Part shown: positions 21,814-33,663 of the stretch, piece after piece
Layout of the letters: each line of letters opens with the position of its first letter
Position numbering within the stretch: the stretch's first letter is position 1
Assembly: GCA_018136815.1 (NCBI GenBank)
Contig: CM030940.1
Span: 4,178,245-4,242,244, forward strand
Length of the DNA: 64,000 bases
Source of the DNA: Isochrysis galbana
Taxonomy: Eukaryota; Haptophyta; Isochrysidales; Isochrysidaceae
Direction: 5' to 3'
Position numbers and translations under genes: made by a program
The notes under the pieces: model-generated
The model's input: the letters and a program-made list of their open reading frames with translations, nothing else
Told to the model about the DNA's origin: nothing
The model's database searches: none

Positions 21814-23290
21814 CAACTAAGTTTATACTTGGTCGCCATGGAGCGCGACGACGCGCCCCCTCTCTCCTTCGGGCACCCCGCCGCGGGCGCCCTCCCAGTG
21901 CCCATGGAGCAGTCGCAGGCGAAGCGACCGCGTCCTCCCGCAGAGGCCAAGCAGGTGAGCGCGATCCTCATCGCGCCACACGGCCCGGGGCCCCGGCCAC
22001 ACCACCTCCAGCAGCCATGCTGGCCCCCCCCATGGAGGACCACAGGCTGCAGGTCACAACCAGCACACACCAGACACGAACCAAGAGAGATCCATTGGGC
22101 ATGCCTCATGGCAGAGGCCTCACCCACCCTGGTGACGGCCGCGCCGCCTCGGCGGCGCGGCCCGAGACCGGGTGGCCCTTATGGGCACAAACCTCATACT
22201 ACAACAGATACGCACCACAACAAGCCACTGCAACACCCCCAGCCCAACAACAACACACACGAGACCCCCCCAGGGGACGGTCGAGAACACACGCACGCCA
22301 ACACACCACACATCCGAAAGCCGACGAACTGCATACTTACACCCGACGCGCCATGCCCCGCACAGGAACCCCAATCAGAAGAAGAACAAGAAAGCTTGGA
22401 CACAGATGCGAACTACGAACTCTCCTTCCATCAATCAAGAGGGCGACTACACATTCCAAGACGCGTCGGTGTACGCCGCCATCGTCGAGCTCCTCTTAGA
22501 GCTCGAAGGAGTCGATCCTGAACCGGACTTCTGGGCCCGGTCGATCCACGGCCCATGGCACATAGCAGTCAACGAAGACTGTGCCCAGCAATTCCAAGAG
22601 CGATATGGCGAACTTACCACCCTCCGCGTGCTTCAGACGGACATTAAAGTTCGCATCAAGGTCGACTCGATAGAGGAGAAGTTCAGCACAAACGAGGCTC
22701 ATCCTCGCGCAAATCTCTATACTACGCTTTGCAAGACGTAGCAGCCCACTTGGTCGTCGAAGCCGACGGCTTGGCGCAAGCAAAACAAATCACACCGAGC
22801 AACCTCATCAAGGCGGTCGAAAAAGTAGGCCTTACCTTTCTTAAGGGCAACCGAGAGCGTATGAAACTGGAGGGTGGCTCGGGCACATTTGTGTCCAAGG
22901 CGGCCTACTCCACCCGCTGGCACCTGGCACCTCTATGTCTCGGCGGGCCAAGGATCCTTCATGGACGGTAGCTTCCCTCGCAAACTTCTCCTTAATATAG
23001 GCAACACGACAATCCCCGTAAACTACGGAGTGCGCGCGTGCAAGGAGCTGCGCATGCCAGATTCCATCCAATCCCAACACAAATTGATGATCCACGGCAG
23101 TCTTCGCGGCTGTAAAGGATGACGACAAGACGCCCGAACGACACGAAAAATAAACAGGCCACCCAGGACACAAGAGAAAGGCGAGAACATTCGCTGGGGA
23201 CAAGTGCACCCGATCCAACCCAACTCCCCCCAACAACCTGAGCCCCTAAGTAGAGCACAAGGGGGCCATGAAAAATTCCCGAGGAAAATG
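21814..23290 (+). mobile_element. LINE copy with ORF1-like region
   Basis: Hairpin AACTAAGT / TTAT / ACTTGGTC at 21815-21834, then ATG at 21838 encoding MERDDAPPLSFGHPAAGALP, the basic patch KRPRPP and AEAKQ at a GTGAGC-like site. Further on, frames encode NSPSINQEGDYTFQDASVYA, then FWARSIHGPWHIAVNEDC, and after a frame change QDVAAHLVVEADGLAQ with KGNRERMKL. I infer a nucleic-acid-binding ORF1, broken by frame changes. The end (23180-23265) has the 3' UTR words GAGAACATTCGCTGGGG and CCTAAGTAGAGCACAAGGGG. The reverse transcriptase is missing, so the copy is internally deleted. Confidence 0.7.
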
Positions 23291-23690
23291 GTGGGTTTTA
23301 CCGCCCCCCTCGCCCCCCCTCTGCACATACATGCGCTTGGGCTCTAACAGCCTGTTAACAGTAAAGAACTGGCGGTCGCGCCGCCCGGGGCCGATAAGGT
23401 TATTTCGGGGCGGTTGTTTCATTCATGACACGCGATTCCCCCGAGATCCGTCCGCGCTATCGGGCGCCCGACCTTCATCTGGTGCCTAGAGCAGGGGGGA
23501 CGTCAGCCGCGGAGCACCCCGGGCACCCCACAGCGCGTGCACACAGTTGACAGCTGCCTTGGCCACAAAAGAGTCTGTCCTGACCACCCCGCCCCGCCCC
23601 TCGCAAGAATCGCCCGCGTCCTTCCGTAACCGTAACTTCACATGACGAGCTGGTGGTGGTGGTCACGCTTGATCCGTCACTCCATCCTCC
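23291..23690. other. Intergenic, no gene recognised
   Basis: GC-rich unique-looking DNA with short frames only. No domain or RNA gene could be supported. Confidence 0.35.
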
Positions 23691-23970
23691 TACCTTGCGG
23701 CTCGTCCCTTGTGCTCTACTTAGGGACTTAGGACTTAGGGGCTCGGATTACGGGGTTCCCAATGGCAGGCGGTGTAAACGGCCCCCGATGGTCTAGTTCT
23801 CTCCTTCCTCCTCCTGCGTCGTCAGGCGACCGATTGTTAGTGGCTCTTAGCTCATAGTGATTTCCGTTGAGAGTGGTTTGAGTTTGAGAGCGCTGGGTTG
23901 TGTGCAAGTATTTTGTCTTGCCCCCTCGAGGTTTAATTGGGCACCGTGCCACCGTCAAAAAAGCAGCCTC
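23691..23970 (-). mobile_element. LINE 3' UTR fragment
   Basis: The plus strand shows ACCTTGCGGCTCGTCCCTTG, GTGCTCTACTTAGGG and the ATGGCAGGCGGTGTAAACGG block, matching 590-700 near the end of the first LINE. No T-run was found, so it is truncated at both ends. Confidence 0.55.
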
Positions 23971-23994
23971 ACCCGTATTATTAGTATTAGCCGT

Positions 23995-24090
23995 TAAAAA
24001 GCCCTATGCATTTGACCGCCTTATACCTTGACTTGGTCAATTTTCACCCTTAAAAGTTAAAATAGCGGTTTGCCCGCCCTAATAAGGAAG
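23995..24090 (+). repeat. Dispersed TTTGACCGCC/TTTTCACCC repeat
   Basis: TTTGACCGCCTTATACCTTG, then TTTTCACCCTTAAAAGTTAA and GCGGTTTGCCCGCCCTAA. It is related to 9815-9860 and 63300-63432. Confidence 0.6.
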
Positions 24091-24198
24091 AGACCATTGC
24101 AAGTAAGAAAAGGGAGCCCAAACGCACCAGAGCTTCTCACGACCCCGCCATGTGCGTATCGAACTGTTCAATGATTCACGCGCAATGTCCTCGCCCTA

Positions 24199-26529
24199 TT
24201 AGATCTTGGTTCGTCCTCGGCGCGACAATCTCGCCTGTGTCCTTGACATAGCATTGTGCCTACTAGCTCTCTTCACTGACATAGAGGTCACGGGGCACAT
24301 GTACATCCCATCGCTCTTCATGTAGCACGCCTTGGCGAGGCTAGCTTCGGCGACCTTGGGGTCGCTATGGTTTTGGTCGATGCGGCAGATACTGTCCTTG
24401 CCTCGTGGATAGGCAATCGTGCGTACATGGCCGTCGTAGCAGCGTTGCCAGCTGGCGCAAGTGTTGAATCTAGCTAGCGCTGCGCGACTACATGGGAAAA
24501 GCCGGGGATAACGGCCGCATCGGACAAAAGAGGGGTCGTCCAAAAGTGAGCACTCCAGCCGTTCGAGTAAGATGATCTCGTGCCGGTACTCTTTGGAGTA
24601 GTATTCACCATGCCGGAGGATCTGGATGGAGTCAAGATTGCGGATGTCCACATCATCCACAGGCACCATTGGGTACGGCAGCGTGGAGTTTGGACCGGTG
24701 CCCTCAAGTGCCGCGGCGGCGGCATATTCGAGCTTGCTGCGCATGGCGTTGAACCATGGGGTACGGATGCGAAGCGAGGCCCTGCAATACCACACGAGGC
24801 TGGGGTAAGGCCCCCAGCACTGGAATGTGGCTGAGGGTGCTAGTGGCAGACCTCGGTTGTCCGAGGAGGTTGTGGCGGGCGTCTTGTCTGAAATGCCGAG
24901 ACTACCGACTTACATAGCCGTGCAACCACATGTGCAGAGCAATGACTCACCTGCGATCACCGCGCGAGCCCCAGTGTGCCCAATATTCAAATCCTGCCGG
25001 GGGCTGTCTAAGAAAATGCAGGAATCGGAGGTGTGACATGTTGAGGAGTCCAGCACTCGAAAGTACCGGGAGTTGCAGGATGTGTGACAGTGGCTACAGA
25101 TCTCCGAACGCATCTCCATGCGACGGCCCAGCAAACTGCTCCTTCTCCGGGGAACCCCAGCTTGCGTTTGCGTACCTGTAAACGGGACGTCTCGCCGATG
25201 TATTCGCACACTCCCAAGCCGTGCTATTGGCTAGGCCATGAAACAAGCGCGCCAAGAGGTCAATTGCGGTGTGATAAGACGGTGCGACATAGGTGCGGCC
25301 CACATTCACCTGTGGGATATAAAGTGGGGACATGCTGGACGAACAATGCCGTAGGAACGCTAGCTCGCAGCAGTCCAACGGCAAACTGACCATATATCGT
25401 GCAGCGCTCGCAAATTGCACGTCGGCTACAGTCGCACGTTGGCACAACAACAAACAGCACGCACCGACACCCCAGAACCCGTTGCAGCGTACAGCCACAT
25501 TGGCTGCTGCTTCCACGCAGGCTCCGCCGAGTTCAGCTTCATCTTGATTGCACAGTGTGTCACCTCGACCCTGCACGGACAGGGCCAGTTGAAGGGTGAA
25601 CACCATCGACGTCGGGACCAGGACGTGCGCCTGGCCTGTTGAGGAGTACGGAGTGGGCAAGCGGGAAAGTGCGGGTGGGTGTGCCTTAGCGACACGGCAC
25701 TAACTCGCTGTGCTAGGTGGCCAGCGTCCAGGCTGTCAAGACATCGGGCGTCTTAGAGCGTAGCACTAGGACAGATCTCGTGTCATTGCGACTGAGCTGA
25801 AACGCTGCATCAGCGCTAGGGGAGAACTCACCAACTGTGCGATGGCGCCGGACGTGGGATGGGCTGCGCAATCCACATGGCATTTGTAGGATTCTCGCGA
25901 ATGCCAATGTTGGCGAAGAATGGTTGGAGTGGTGGCACTGGCGACACTCGCGCGCAGATTCCCACCTTCGCGATCTGCCGTAGGGCCTGCTTAGGAAGAA
26001 GAGAGAGCCACACCACGCGCAGTTGAGAGGTGGGTGGAACGACGCCGCCCTCCCCGTACACCGCTGTGGTGTACTCTGGCGTGTCCAACCAGGCGCGGAG
26101 CTGTCGTACCGCCTCCGGTATGGCACCGGCTCGGACGAATGGCGACAGCGTGCGTGCCCACGAAGAGGCCACTACTGGTTGGAGGGACGGCGCGCGCAGC
26201 GCCCTGAGCACTGACCTTGATTGATTCTGCCTGAGGAATCGGTGCACCTGTACAATCCAGTCGAACCGTCTCTCCTCGCTCCAGCGCGAGGCGGGCCGCC
26301 GCAGCTCGCAGCTCGCACAGAGGTAGCAACGCATCTCCGAGTCATGGCTGTAAAACATGCAGCTGCTCAGGTTCGCGCACCGCCTTGCACACTCCTCTGC
26401 CGTCCTCGTCCGCGGCCAGAAGCCTACCGGCCAGCCATGGCCCTCGAATGCAATGCTCGCGCCAAATCCCTTGTACCTGCGCAAGCAGCGGCGTGCGGCG
26501 GTGTGCGACGGGAGCTCGCAGGGGGGCAT
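24199..26529 (-). CDS. PAN/Apple-domain protein, probable secretory-pathway enzyme
   Basis: The gene has several exons, of which only the ends are clear. From ATG 26529 exon 1 encodes a PAN/Apple-like module: a WPVGFWPRTRTAEECARRC start, then CANLSSCMFYSHD, then CYLCASCEL, six or more cysteines in the family's spacing. PAN modules bind proteins or glycans outside the cell. This is followed by an alpha/beta stretch (PFVRAGAIPEAVRQLRAW, ANIGIRENPTNAM) to a GTGAGT donor at 25830. Middle exons lie within 25094-25690 (for example VEVTHCAIKMKLNS). The last exon (about 24750-24199) holds VPVDDVDIRNLDSIQILRHG and CASWQRCYDGHVRTI with paired cysteines. A glycosyltransferase is plausible, but no catalytic motif was identified. 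No signal peptide is seen at this start, so an upstream exon is likely. Confidence 0.55.
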
Positions 26530-26699
26530 GGTCGCCACGCCGGGTCCTCACGTGCCTGTGGCAGCAGCGCTCCGAGCTCGAGAGTAGCTGGCCGAGGGCG
26601 GAGGGCTCTGCGGTCGGGGCGCTGCCCATCGCGTGCTGTTGTCCGTCGCCACGCCCTCCCGCCCAACGAGTCGACAGTCTTGTCGATTTGTCACTAGAG

Positions 26700-27095
26700 T
26701 ACCGACTAGTGGGTCATGTAAGGGTCTTGAGTTTTTTGATACTTTCGTACACATAGAAGTGCAAAAATACGAGTTTAACTTATGGTCTAGTGCGCATATA
26801 ACTTATGGTCCAGTAACCAGGCCTTGTGGACCCAGTGAGTCGGCGTCACAAACTTCCTCGTCATTCGATGTTTTCGCCTCGCATAAAGGGCCTCACCAAA
26901 AATATACCGGAGGGGGGCCCGACTGTATTTCGCGCACCGTCTTCGCGAAGGCCTGAAATTCGGTATTTTTCGAAAGTTTCGCCGGAGAACCCTCATTTTT
27001 TTGCTGATCCATCCTACCGGAACCTATAGGGAGCTTATTTAGCCCTTCATTTACCCATTGTAGCTGGTAGCTGGTGCCCTCCGCACCCCCATAGT
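26700..27095. other. Intergenic, no gene recognised
   Basis: AT-richer DNA. AACTTATGGTC is repeated at 26778 and 26810. No coding feature was found. Confidence 0.35.
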
Positions 27096-27240
27096 GAGAT
27101 AGTGAGTGACCGGGCTAGAGTTGCAGCAAGCAAGGCGGGAAGTGAGGGAGAGGAAGGGAAATGGGCGTGGCTACAGCTACAGTAGTTATTCCCATAGCCA
27201 CGCGCGAGGCGAGAATATTTAAAGGATTTTTTACATGTGG
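27096..27240 (+). mobile_element. LINE 3'-end fragment
   Basis: GTGGCTACAGCTACAG, GCGCGAGGCGAGAATATTTA and AAGGATTTTTT at 27205-27236 give the standard 3' signature. Only the last 150 bp are present. Confidence 0.65.
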
Positions 27241-28058
27241 GCTGAGTACAATGCTTGACTCAGGGCCCCAAAGCTTTAAGGGGCCAAAATACCAAGGGGG
27301 AGAACTAATGTGCTAGGAATTGGCTAGGAGGTACGGAGTACTTGTAAACTTTAGGCACCCTCTCCTCCCCCCCTCTGGGCGTGCGTCGTTTACGAGTAAA
27401 AGTACCTTCTACTTCATTCGTATGGGAAGTCGGGAAGCGAGCTCCTCTCTCTACTTTACACTCTACCATCGTGGCTATCTTCTCGCCAGCCGGCGCGCAA
27501 CAAGGAGGCTTCAGAGCAAAGGAGGAGAAGTTGATAAATAGGGGAAGAAGAAAACAACAGGAGGGGGAGGGGGGGGGGGGTGTTCCCAGAGAGAAAGTCT
27601 GGGACGGCTAGGGGGAGCGGGGGAGGGGGGGAGAAAGAGGAGGAAACAAACGGTCTTTCTATATATGTCGCAGGAGGAAAAGACAAGAGAAGCGGTGGGG
27701 GGCTTCATCTCTCCTCCAAGCCTTTCTATTCTCTTTTCTACCATTTTCCCGTCAACATCTCTCCATTTTCCCCTTCTTCTGGAAGAGCGATGTGTCCTCT
27801 CGTGTCCCGCACCTATCATATTTCTCTCTTTCTCTCTCTTTCTCTTTGCTCCTCTACTCGCCCTCTCTCTCTTCACTCTTTTCTCTATCCTCTCTCTCCT
27901 TTTCTCTACCTCCCCTTAAACCCCCCGCCCCCCAGAACCTCTCTCTCTCTCCCGCGAATGAACGAACGACCTTCTGCTTCCGCTTTTTCCCTCAACACTC
28001 CTTTCCCCTTATCACCCCTGTCTCATCTTGGAAAATTTTGATACCGTCCCCTCTTTTC

Positions 28059-28063
<5 letters not shown>
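27241..28063. other. Upstream region of the COPI-associated gene
   Basis: From 27540 on the DNA alternates purine-rich and pyrimidine-rich stretches that produce long artefact frames. The promoter of the gene starting at 28141 should lie here. No gene was recognised. Confidence 0.4.

Positions 28064-28124
<61 letters not shown>
28064..28124 (+). repeat. (GA)n microsatellite
   Basis: About thirty GA units directly upstream of the start codon at 28141, probably in the 5' UTR. Confidence 0.95.
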
Positions 28125-28126
<2 letters not shown>

Positions 28127-28140
28127 GGGGGAGAGGGGGC

Positions 28141-30055
28141 ATGGGGCTCGGCTCGACGCTCAGCAATCTATGCTGCACGATCGAGGGTGAGCCGAGGCGC
28201 AGCGCGGGGTGAAGCGCCTCTCATCACACACACCATCCTCCCACGCCACTTTCCCGCCTCATCTTGTCCCCTTCTCCCCCTCCACCCCCCGCTCCCGGTT
28301 GTGCTCTGCCCTCTAATCAGAGAGAGAGGTGGCGGGCGGGGGAGGAGGGAGGAAGGGAGGGAGAGGGAGAGGGAGGGGGAGGGGGAGGTGGAGAGGGAGA
28401 GGGAGAGGGAGGGAGGGAGGGAGGGAGGGAGGGAGGCAGAGAGGGAGGGAGAGAGAGGGAGGGAGGGAGCGAGCGAGCGAGCGAGCGAGGGAGCGAGCGA
28501 AAGGGGGAGAGGGGGGAGGGAGGGACAGCGAGCGAAGGCTTACGAGGGGTGGGGCGGTTGGGGAACGGGGAATACGGGAGAGTGAGGGAGAGAAGGGGGG
28601 GGAGGGGGGTTGGGACAGGGAAGCGCATGAAAGCGGGAAGGCAGGATATAGGATTGAGCAAGGGGTTTAGCACGCAGTGAGACTGGCCCCCGCCTCCCTC
28701 CTCCCCCGCCGCCCCCTCGCGCTACAGCTGTGAAAACGCCTAGTCGAGCGCGCCTTATGAAAACACATGATGAACGCACCATGACTTGGCGCAGGGCTGC
28801 GCACATTGAAGAAGTCCTTCTCCTTCATTGTGGGCGGCTGCTTCATTGCCATCTCCATCCTCAGCTTCCTTTTTGGTGGCTTAATCAATCCCGTCACCGC
28901 GATCCGGGCGGTGAGCAAGCACACGCACCAAATCCATGCCACGCGGGGGCACATCCAACGAGGATGGCAACCATTCCCACGGTGCCCAAAATTGCGAGTG
29001 ATCTCTTGCACCCTTTGGCTCCGTGTTTTATGTGATGACAAACCGCGCCGCTCGACTTTTCAGATTTGGAACGTCATCTTCGGCATCCTCATCATCATGC
29101 TCCAGTTTGGGAAGCTGAAGTGGATTATCACAAGATTTGGCTTCTTAGGCCACTGGTTCGGCAGAGCCCTTTTCTATTTGTTTTGCGGTGAGAGTCCACA
29201 CAGCCCATGTGTGCTCGTCGGCCTCTTCCGCAAAAGTTGTTCAAACTACTCCTTGCTGCGTCATGCACACCGAGTCGCCACCCAACGCGCCCTTGTTCCA
29301 GGCACTAACATCCTCCTGATCGACCCGAATGGTGGGTTCTGCATTTGGTGCTTTTTCACATGGGTCATTGGCGGGATGTGTATGTTTGTTGGTCTTGTCG
29401 AGCTCATCTTCGGCTGCAGGTGCGAGTGCATGCCCAGACTCAACTCTCGGCCCGGCCCGTCGGAGATCAGGCGCCACTTTCCTCTGCCATGACATTCCCT
29501 TCGAAGCCCTCGCTTCGAACTGTGCTGTGTCCTGTCTCATCCTGTGCTCTTGCGCTGACTATCGACCCTCTCCCGATAGATGCGAGTCCGATGATGATAA
29601 GCGACTTCCCGAGCATAGTACCGCGGCCAATGCGGGCGCACCGGGTGCAGCATTTGGGCAGCCCGCTGCTATGGAGCCGTCTGCCGGTGGCGGGAGGAGT
29701 CGGGGCAAGACCAAAACATTTTCCAATGTATTTGCCTCGGGCGGCGGTGGGTGTCAGGTGACCTAGCCATTATAGTTGATGTCGTGAGCCGATCTTCATG
29801 GGGTCGGTCGATTGTACATCACATGCCACATTCACCATTGCATGCCCGCAAGTGCGCACCCACCTGTAGAAACCCTATCTTTTCCGCCACTCACCACAGG
29901 TGGATCCATCCAACGGGGGGGCCGGCGCAGCCGAGCCCTCATTCACGGTGAACATGACAGGTGGAGCCGCCGATGGCGGCACATCCGGGACGCGCGCCGC
30001 CCCCTCGGCCAACCGTGATAATCCGTTCTTTGGCAACGCGCATCTCACCAAGTAG
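28141..30055 (+). CDS. COPI-associated family membrane protein
   Basis: A small Golgi/ER membrane protein of the COPI-associated family (Pfam COPI_assoc). Six exons close in phase: 28141-28186, 28795-28910, 29064-29187, 29302-29419, 29580-29757 and 29900-30055, giving 245 residues. Four hydrophobic segments are seen: FIVGGCFIAISILSFLFGG, then WNVIFGILIIMLQFGKLK, then FGFLGHWFGRALFYLFCG with the family's GRxLFY motif, then IGGMCMFVGLVELIFG. The C-terminal 110 residues are cytosolic and disordered and end NPFFGNAHLTK, with an NPF motif of the type bound by EH domains. Intron 1 (608 bp) is full of G/A repeats (28320-28560). Splice sites are GTGAGC or GTGAGA to CAG, with one TAG. The first exon was chosen because its ATG and phase fit exactly. 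Confidence 0.85.
28320..28560 (+). repeat. Purine minisatellite inside intron 1
   Basis: GGGA and GAGC iterations on the plus strand create long artefact frames on both strands. It lies wholly in an intron. Confidence 0.85.
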
Positions 30056-30525
30056 AAGTGCATCCGTGGCGAAGGTGGTGGCAGCTTAGAGAGATGGTCC
30101 CAAGAGTACGAGGACCAACAAAAGCATTTGTCGAATGTGAGTCATTGCCGTGACATGAGGCTCGATGGTCACGCCGGGAGTTCTACGTAGAACTCGTTTC
30201 GGCGCTGGTGCTGGTGACGAGCATAGACATAGAGCGCAAGCTACACAACTGAGACGACCTAGTCGGCCAGCACGTGGGCGTCGGCTTTTGTGGCTCACGG
30301 CGCACAATCCACTGTTGCAATCAGTTTCGGGCGTGATGATGCCCCAACTTATAGAGCCGTTGGGGAGGGACAAGGAGATGCGCCAGAGAATGAAGGGGGT
30401 TGGCGGGTAATGATACTCCTATGTGCTTCTTCCTTGCAGGGTGGAACATTTTATCCGTGGTAGTGCTGGGAGCAGTGAAAAATGTTTCTATGGAGTCCAT
30501 AGCTCGCACGCATAGCAAGCTTGGT
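30056..30525. other. Intergenic, no gene recognised
   Basis: Short frames only, between the COPI-associated gene and a LINE fragment. Confidence 0.35.
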
Positions 30526-30529
30526 TTTT

Positions 30530-31365
30530 AACGCTAGTGCACCCATTCCTTGCGTATGAGCCCCGAGATGTCACCCGACATGTGTACGGGAGGTTACCCT
30601 ATACTCAAGAAGAGTGCGCGCAATATGTGGAACACCTCCCTGAGATCTTCTACCACGCGGGGACAAGAATAGAAAAGAAAGATTTCTTAAACTCGTGGGA
30701 ATGTATAGTGAGACACACCTCGAGACTCTTAGAAAATGTGAGGGCAGACCCGCCGCCGAACTCGGCCTCCTCTGAAACGCTACCGACGCACACAAACGGC
30801 GCAACTTCGCCGACGAACGAGCCAAGTGAGATCAAGGTATCCGAAGACGACAAGTACATCACTAAAATGAAAGATATATGGATACACACGCACCAACACT
30901 AACTATCTAGGAGAACCCACAGACACCACCGAAGAAGTGAGACCGGGCGAAGAAACACTATACCACACACCTGCCAAGTGGGAAAACGGGCTGAAAGGCC
31001 CAAAGCACCTAGAATACCCACTAGCGGACGAATACACCCTCGACGACAAAATGCAACTAGACCACATCACCGTATCGGACATAACGCGAGTATACCTTGA
31101 GGGTGGCCCCAACGCCAAGCCCCAGCCAGCCCGAGAAGCGTGGGCACGCAAGCTCGAACTGACCCACGAGGAGTGGAAAAGCGTGGCTAAACTCTACACC
31201 CACCCACTACTCAAACATACGGATAAACACCCCCACTTTAAACACATCACTCATAGGAGACTTGGCACGCGCAACAGATTCGCCGCGGTGACCACTACGA
31301 GATGCAGGCTGTGTGGGAGACACCGCGAAAACTCGACGCACCTAGCCAGATGCCCCTCCACACAA
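30530..31365 (+). mobile_element. LINE fragment, ORF2 C-terminal region
   Basis: The plus strand encodes HVYGRLPYTQEECAQYVEHL and, after one frame change near 30900, TLYHTPAKWENGLKGPKHLE, ELTHEEWKSVAKLYTHPLL, HFKHITHRRLGTRNRF and the zinc cluster CRLCGRHRENSTHLARC. This is the region between reverse transcriptase and the C-terminal zinc domain. It stops abruptly at 31362, where a T-run from an oppositely oriented 3' end begins. Confidence 0.8.
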
Positions 31366-31680
31366 CAGAAAAAAAAAATCTTCTTAAAAATCTCCGCTAC
31401 ATGTGCGACATGAGGCAGTGTGCTTGTGGACCTCCCTACTGCCCACCCTTAACCCCTAACAACCCCCTTCCCCTTCCCCAGTTCCCTCTTTAGCGGAGAA
31501 GCTGGTTCCGGGGAGACCGCGCGCGCTGCTTCGGCCAGGGGTTGGAGAGAAGGGGGCGGGAGACTATGGCTTCTCCTTTGCTCCGGCTCGGCTTGAATCT
31601 CCTTCTCTTATATCTCCTAGCGTCCCTCTTGCTGTCCGTTGGGGTCTCTATTAAGAGAGGTTAAACTACTCTAGGCGATG
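31366..31680 (-). mobile_element. LINE 3' UTR fragment
   Basis: The minus strand ends GTAGCGGAGATTTTTAAGAA plus T10 at 31366-31400. TAACCCCTAACAACCCCCTT and GCGGAGAAGCTGGTTCCGGGG match 56370-56450, the 3' UTR of the copy at 56305-57490. Confidence 0.75.
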
Positions 31681-31734
31681 TTGCGCATATCCAGGCCTCC
31701 CGCCGCCTGCCGGAGGTCTTCCGATATTTCTAGG

Positions 31735-32140
31735 TTGAAAAAAAATATATTCTTGAAGGTGCCCGCTATGCTGCTACTGACTCACACCCCTCCGGTATCT
31801 CACTCGCCATCGCCTATACCCCACACTCTCACCCCCGCTTCCGCTACCCCCCCTACGGGGGGTGGGCCCGCGTGCACTACGACGGGCCAGACGGGTGGGG
31901 GTGGGGGGCAGGCTGGGGCGGGCCTTTCAGTTCTAACTCTGCGGACAAACGTAAACGCGCGCGTCGCTTACCTTATTCTGACTTTTTTGTTCTGCGGCCC
32001 CCGCCTCCTGGGTCGTTCTCGTCTGGCGCCGCGCTTTCGCGGTGTCCGCCTGTCGCGTCGGGTGTCGACCTGTAAACCTACAGTAAACAGGCTTGAGTCT
32101 TACCTTTCCTGGGGTCAGATCGTGTCGATTTTTTTGTCGT
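31735..32140 (-). mobile_element. LINE 3' UTR fragment, third subfamily
   Basis: The minus strand ends GGGCACCTTCAAGAATATAT plus T8 at 31738-31770, like the end at 40780-40815. The body is GC-rich with no frame. Confidence 0.6.
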
Positions 32141-32344
32141 ACTTTTCTCGTCGTTCTCTTCATTCTCTTACGGGCGTGCGATGTCTGCGCGCGCCATGGC
32201 CCCCCTCTGAGGGGACCCTCGGGTCCCCCCAGAGGGCCAGCTGGGCCAGCTCAGGGGGCAGTGGAGAAGTCGCGTTCCGTCAAAAGAGGACCACAATCTG
32301 TTTTCTTTTAAGTTATGAACAATATTGGTACAAAACAAGGCTGT

Positions 32345-33050
32345 GTATAGAAACTTTTTTTTAAAATAAAGTCGCCGTATACGAGATGTTTCGTTTACGC
32401 AGCACATGTGATTACTTGCAATCATTGAGCACGCCGTGCGTATGCGCATCGACTTCCCCCTCGCGAGGGCGCCGTGCGTGCGCATAGAAACTTTTTTCCC
32501 TAAGGCCCACATTAACGTAAAGTAGCCATATACGAGATGTTTCGTTTGCGCAGCACGTGTGATTGCTTGCAATCATTGTGCACGCCGTGCGTATGCACAT
32601 CGGCTTCCCCCCCCCCGCGGGGCGCCGTGCGTGCGCATAGCAACTTCCAGGAAGGTGCACGCCGTGCGTTCACTCTTTTCGCGGGGGAACTCTGGGCGCG
32701 GAGGACGGGCGGAACAAAGTGTGATTGCGTTTCGTTTACGCAGCACATGTGATTACTTGCAATCATTGAGCACGCCGTGCGTATGCGCATCGACTTCCCC
32801 CTCGCGAGGGCGCCGTGCGTGCGCATAGAAACTTTTTTCCCTAAGGCCCACATTAACGTAAAGTAGCCATATACGAGATGTTTCGTTTGCGCAGCACGTG
32901 TGATTGCTTGCAATCATTGTGCACGCCGTGCGTATGCACATCGACTTCCCCCCCCCCGCGGGGCGCCGTGCGTGCGCATAGCAACTTCCAGGAAGGTGCA
33001 CGCCGTGCGTTCACTCTTTCCGCGGGGGGACTCTGGACGCAGAGGCGGTC
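32345..33050. repeat. Nested tandem array of palindromic modules, 341-bp period
   Basis: TCGTTTACGCAGCACATGTG starts at 32391 and again at 32732, and the 341-bp unit is almost identical between copies. Each unit contains two related half-units of about 140-200 bp. Each half-unit has ACGAGATGTTTCGTTT, the palindrome TGATTGCTTGCAATCA (or TGATTACTTGCAATCA), and CACGCCGTGCGTATGC followed by a GCGCCGTGCGTGCGCATAG block. An inverted, more diverged relative lies at 34345-34680. There is no coding frame of substance. Confidence 0.85.
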
Positions 33051-33660
33051 GGGAACCGCGGGGGCACCCCTGGGACCGGGGAAAATATTACCGTATATTG
33101 CGAAAACACTGACGTAAACAATCGAGGTCTTGGGGTCTCTCCGCTCCCCCGGGGCCCCCTCCCCCGGGTCCCCTCCTCCCCCCTCTCATCGACCTACCAG
33201 AGAGAGACGGCTCCTACTGCCTGCCTCCCTCCTCCCTCCTCGCTCACCCTCCAGCTCTCTCCTCGCCCTCGTCTTCCTCACGATGGTGGCGACTCGGCGC
33301 GCATCGGTACGGTCCTCCGTCCTCTCGTCTCGTGCTCCTGCTCGCTGGTTTCGTTCGACTCGCTCGACACCGCCACCTGTCGACTGGACGCCGAGCGCAA
33401 GCGCTGCTCGCACGACTCGTTCCTCTTCTTGCTCCAAGGGCGCGGCGGAGGAAGGGACGGGCGTGGAGGCCAATCACTGCCAGTTCTGAGTGAGAAAGAG
33501 GCGAAACTTGCAGAGACCAGCTCGACACGGTCATTGCACAGTCGAGTGGTGTTGCGCAACCTCTCGTTCGGGCGAGAGGGGTTGTGTCGTCCTGAGGCGG
33601 AGGGGGCGTCGTGCGCGCGGCGTTTGTGTCGGCGTCGTGCGCGCCCGCTCGACGCGGCGT
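33051..33660. other. Segment between inverted array arms, left half
   Basis: GC-rich, with arginine/serine-rich frames on both strands that look compositional. GTCGGCGTCGTGCGCGC is iterated at 33605-33700. I cannot support a gene. Confidence 0.35.
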
Positions 33661-33663
33661 TGT

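Noticed and set aside
21838-21960. MER...KRPRPP start as a host gene family
   Set aside because: The same start recurs at many loci joined to LINE parts or alone as an insertion, so it belongs to the mobile element.
28317-28680. Arg/Glu/Gly and Pro/Ser frames of over 100 residues
   Set aside because: They come from a purine minisatellite inside an intron whose splice phases close around it.
32345-33050. Possible CRISPR-like repeat array
   Set aside because: The host is a eukaryote, the period is 341 bp, and the spacers are themselves repeated rather than unique.
33130-33489. Arg/Ser-rich ORF starting MVATRRASVRSSV
   Set aside because: Equal-quality frames exist on both strands with no domain or splice support.
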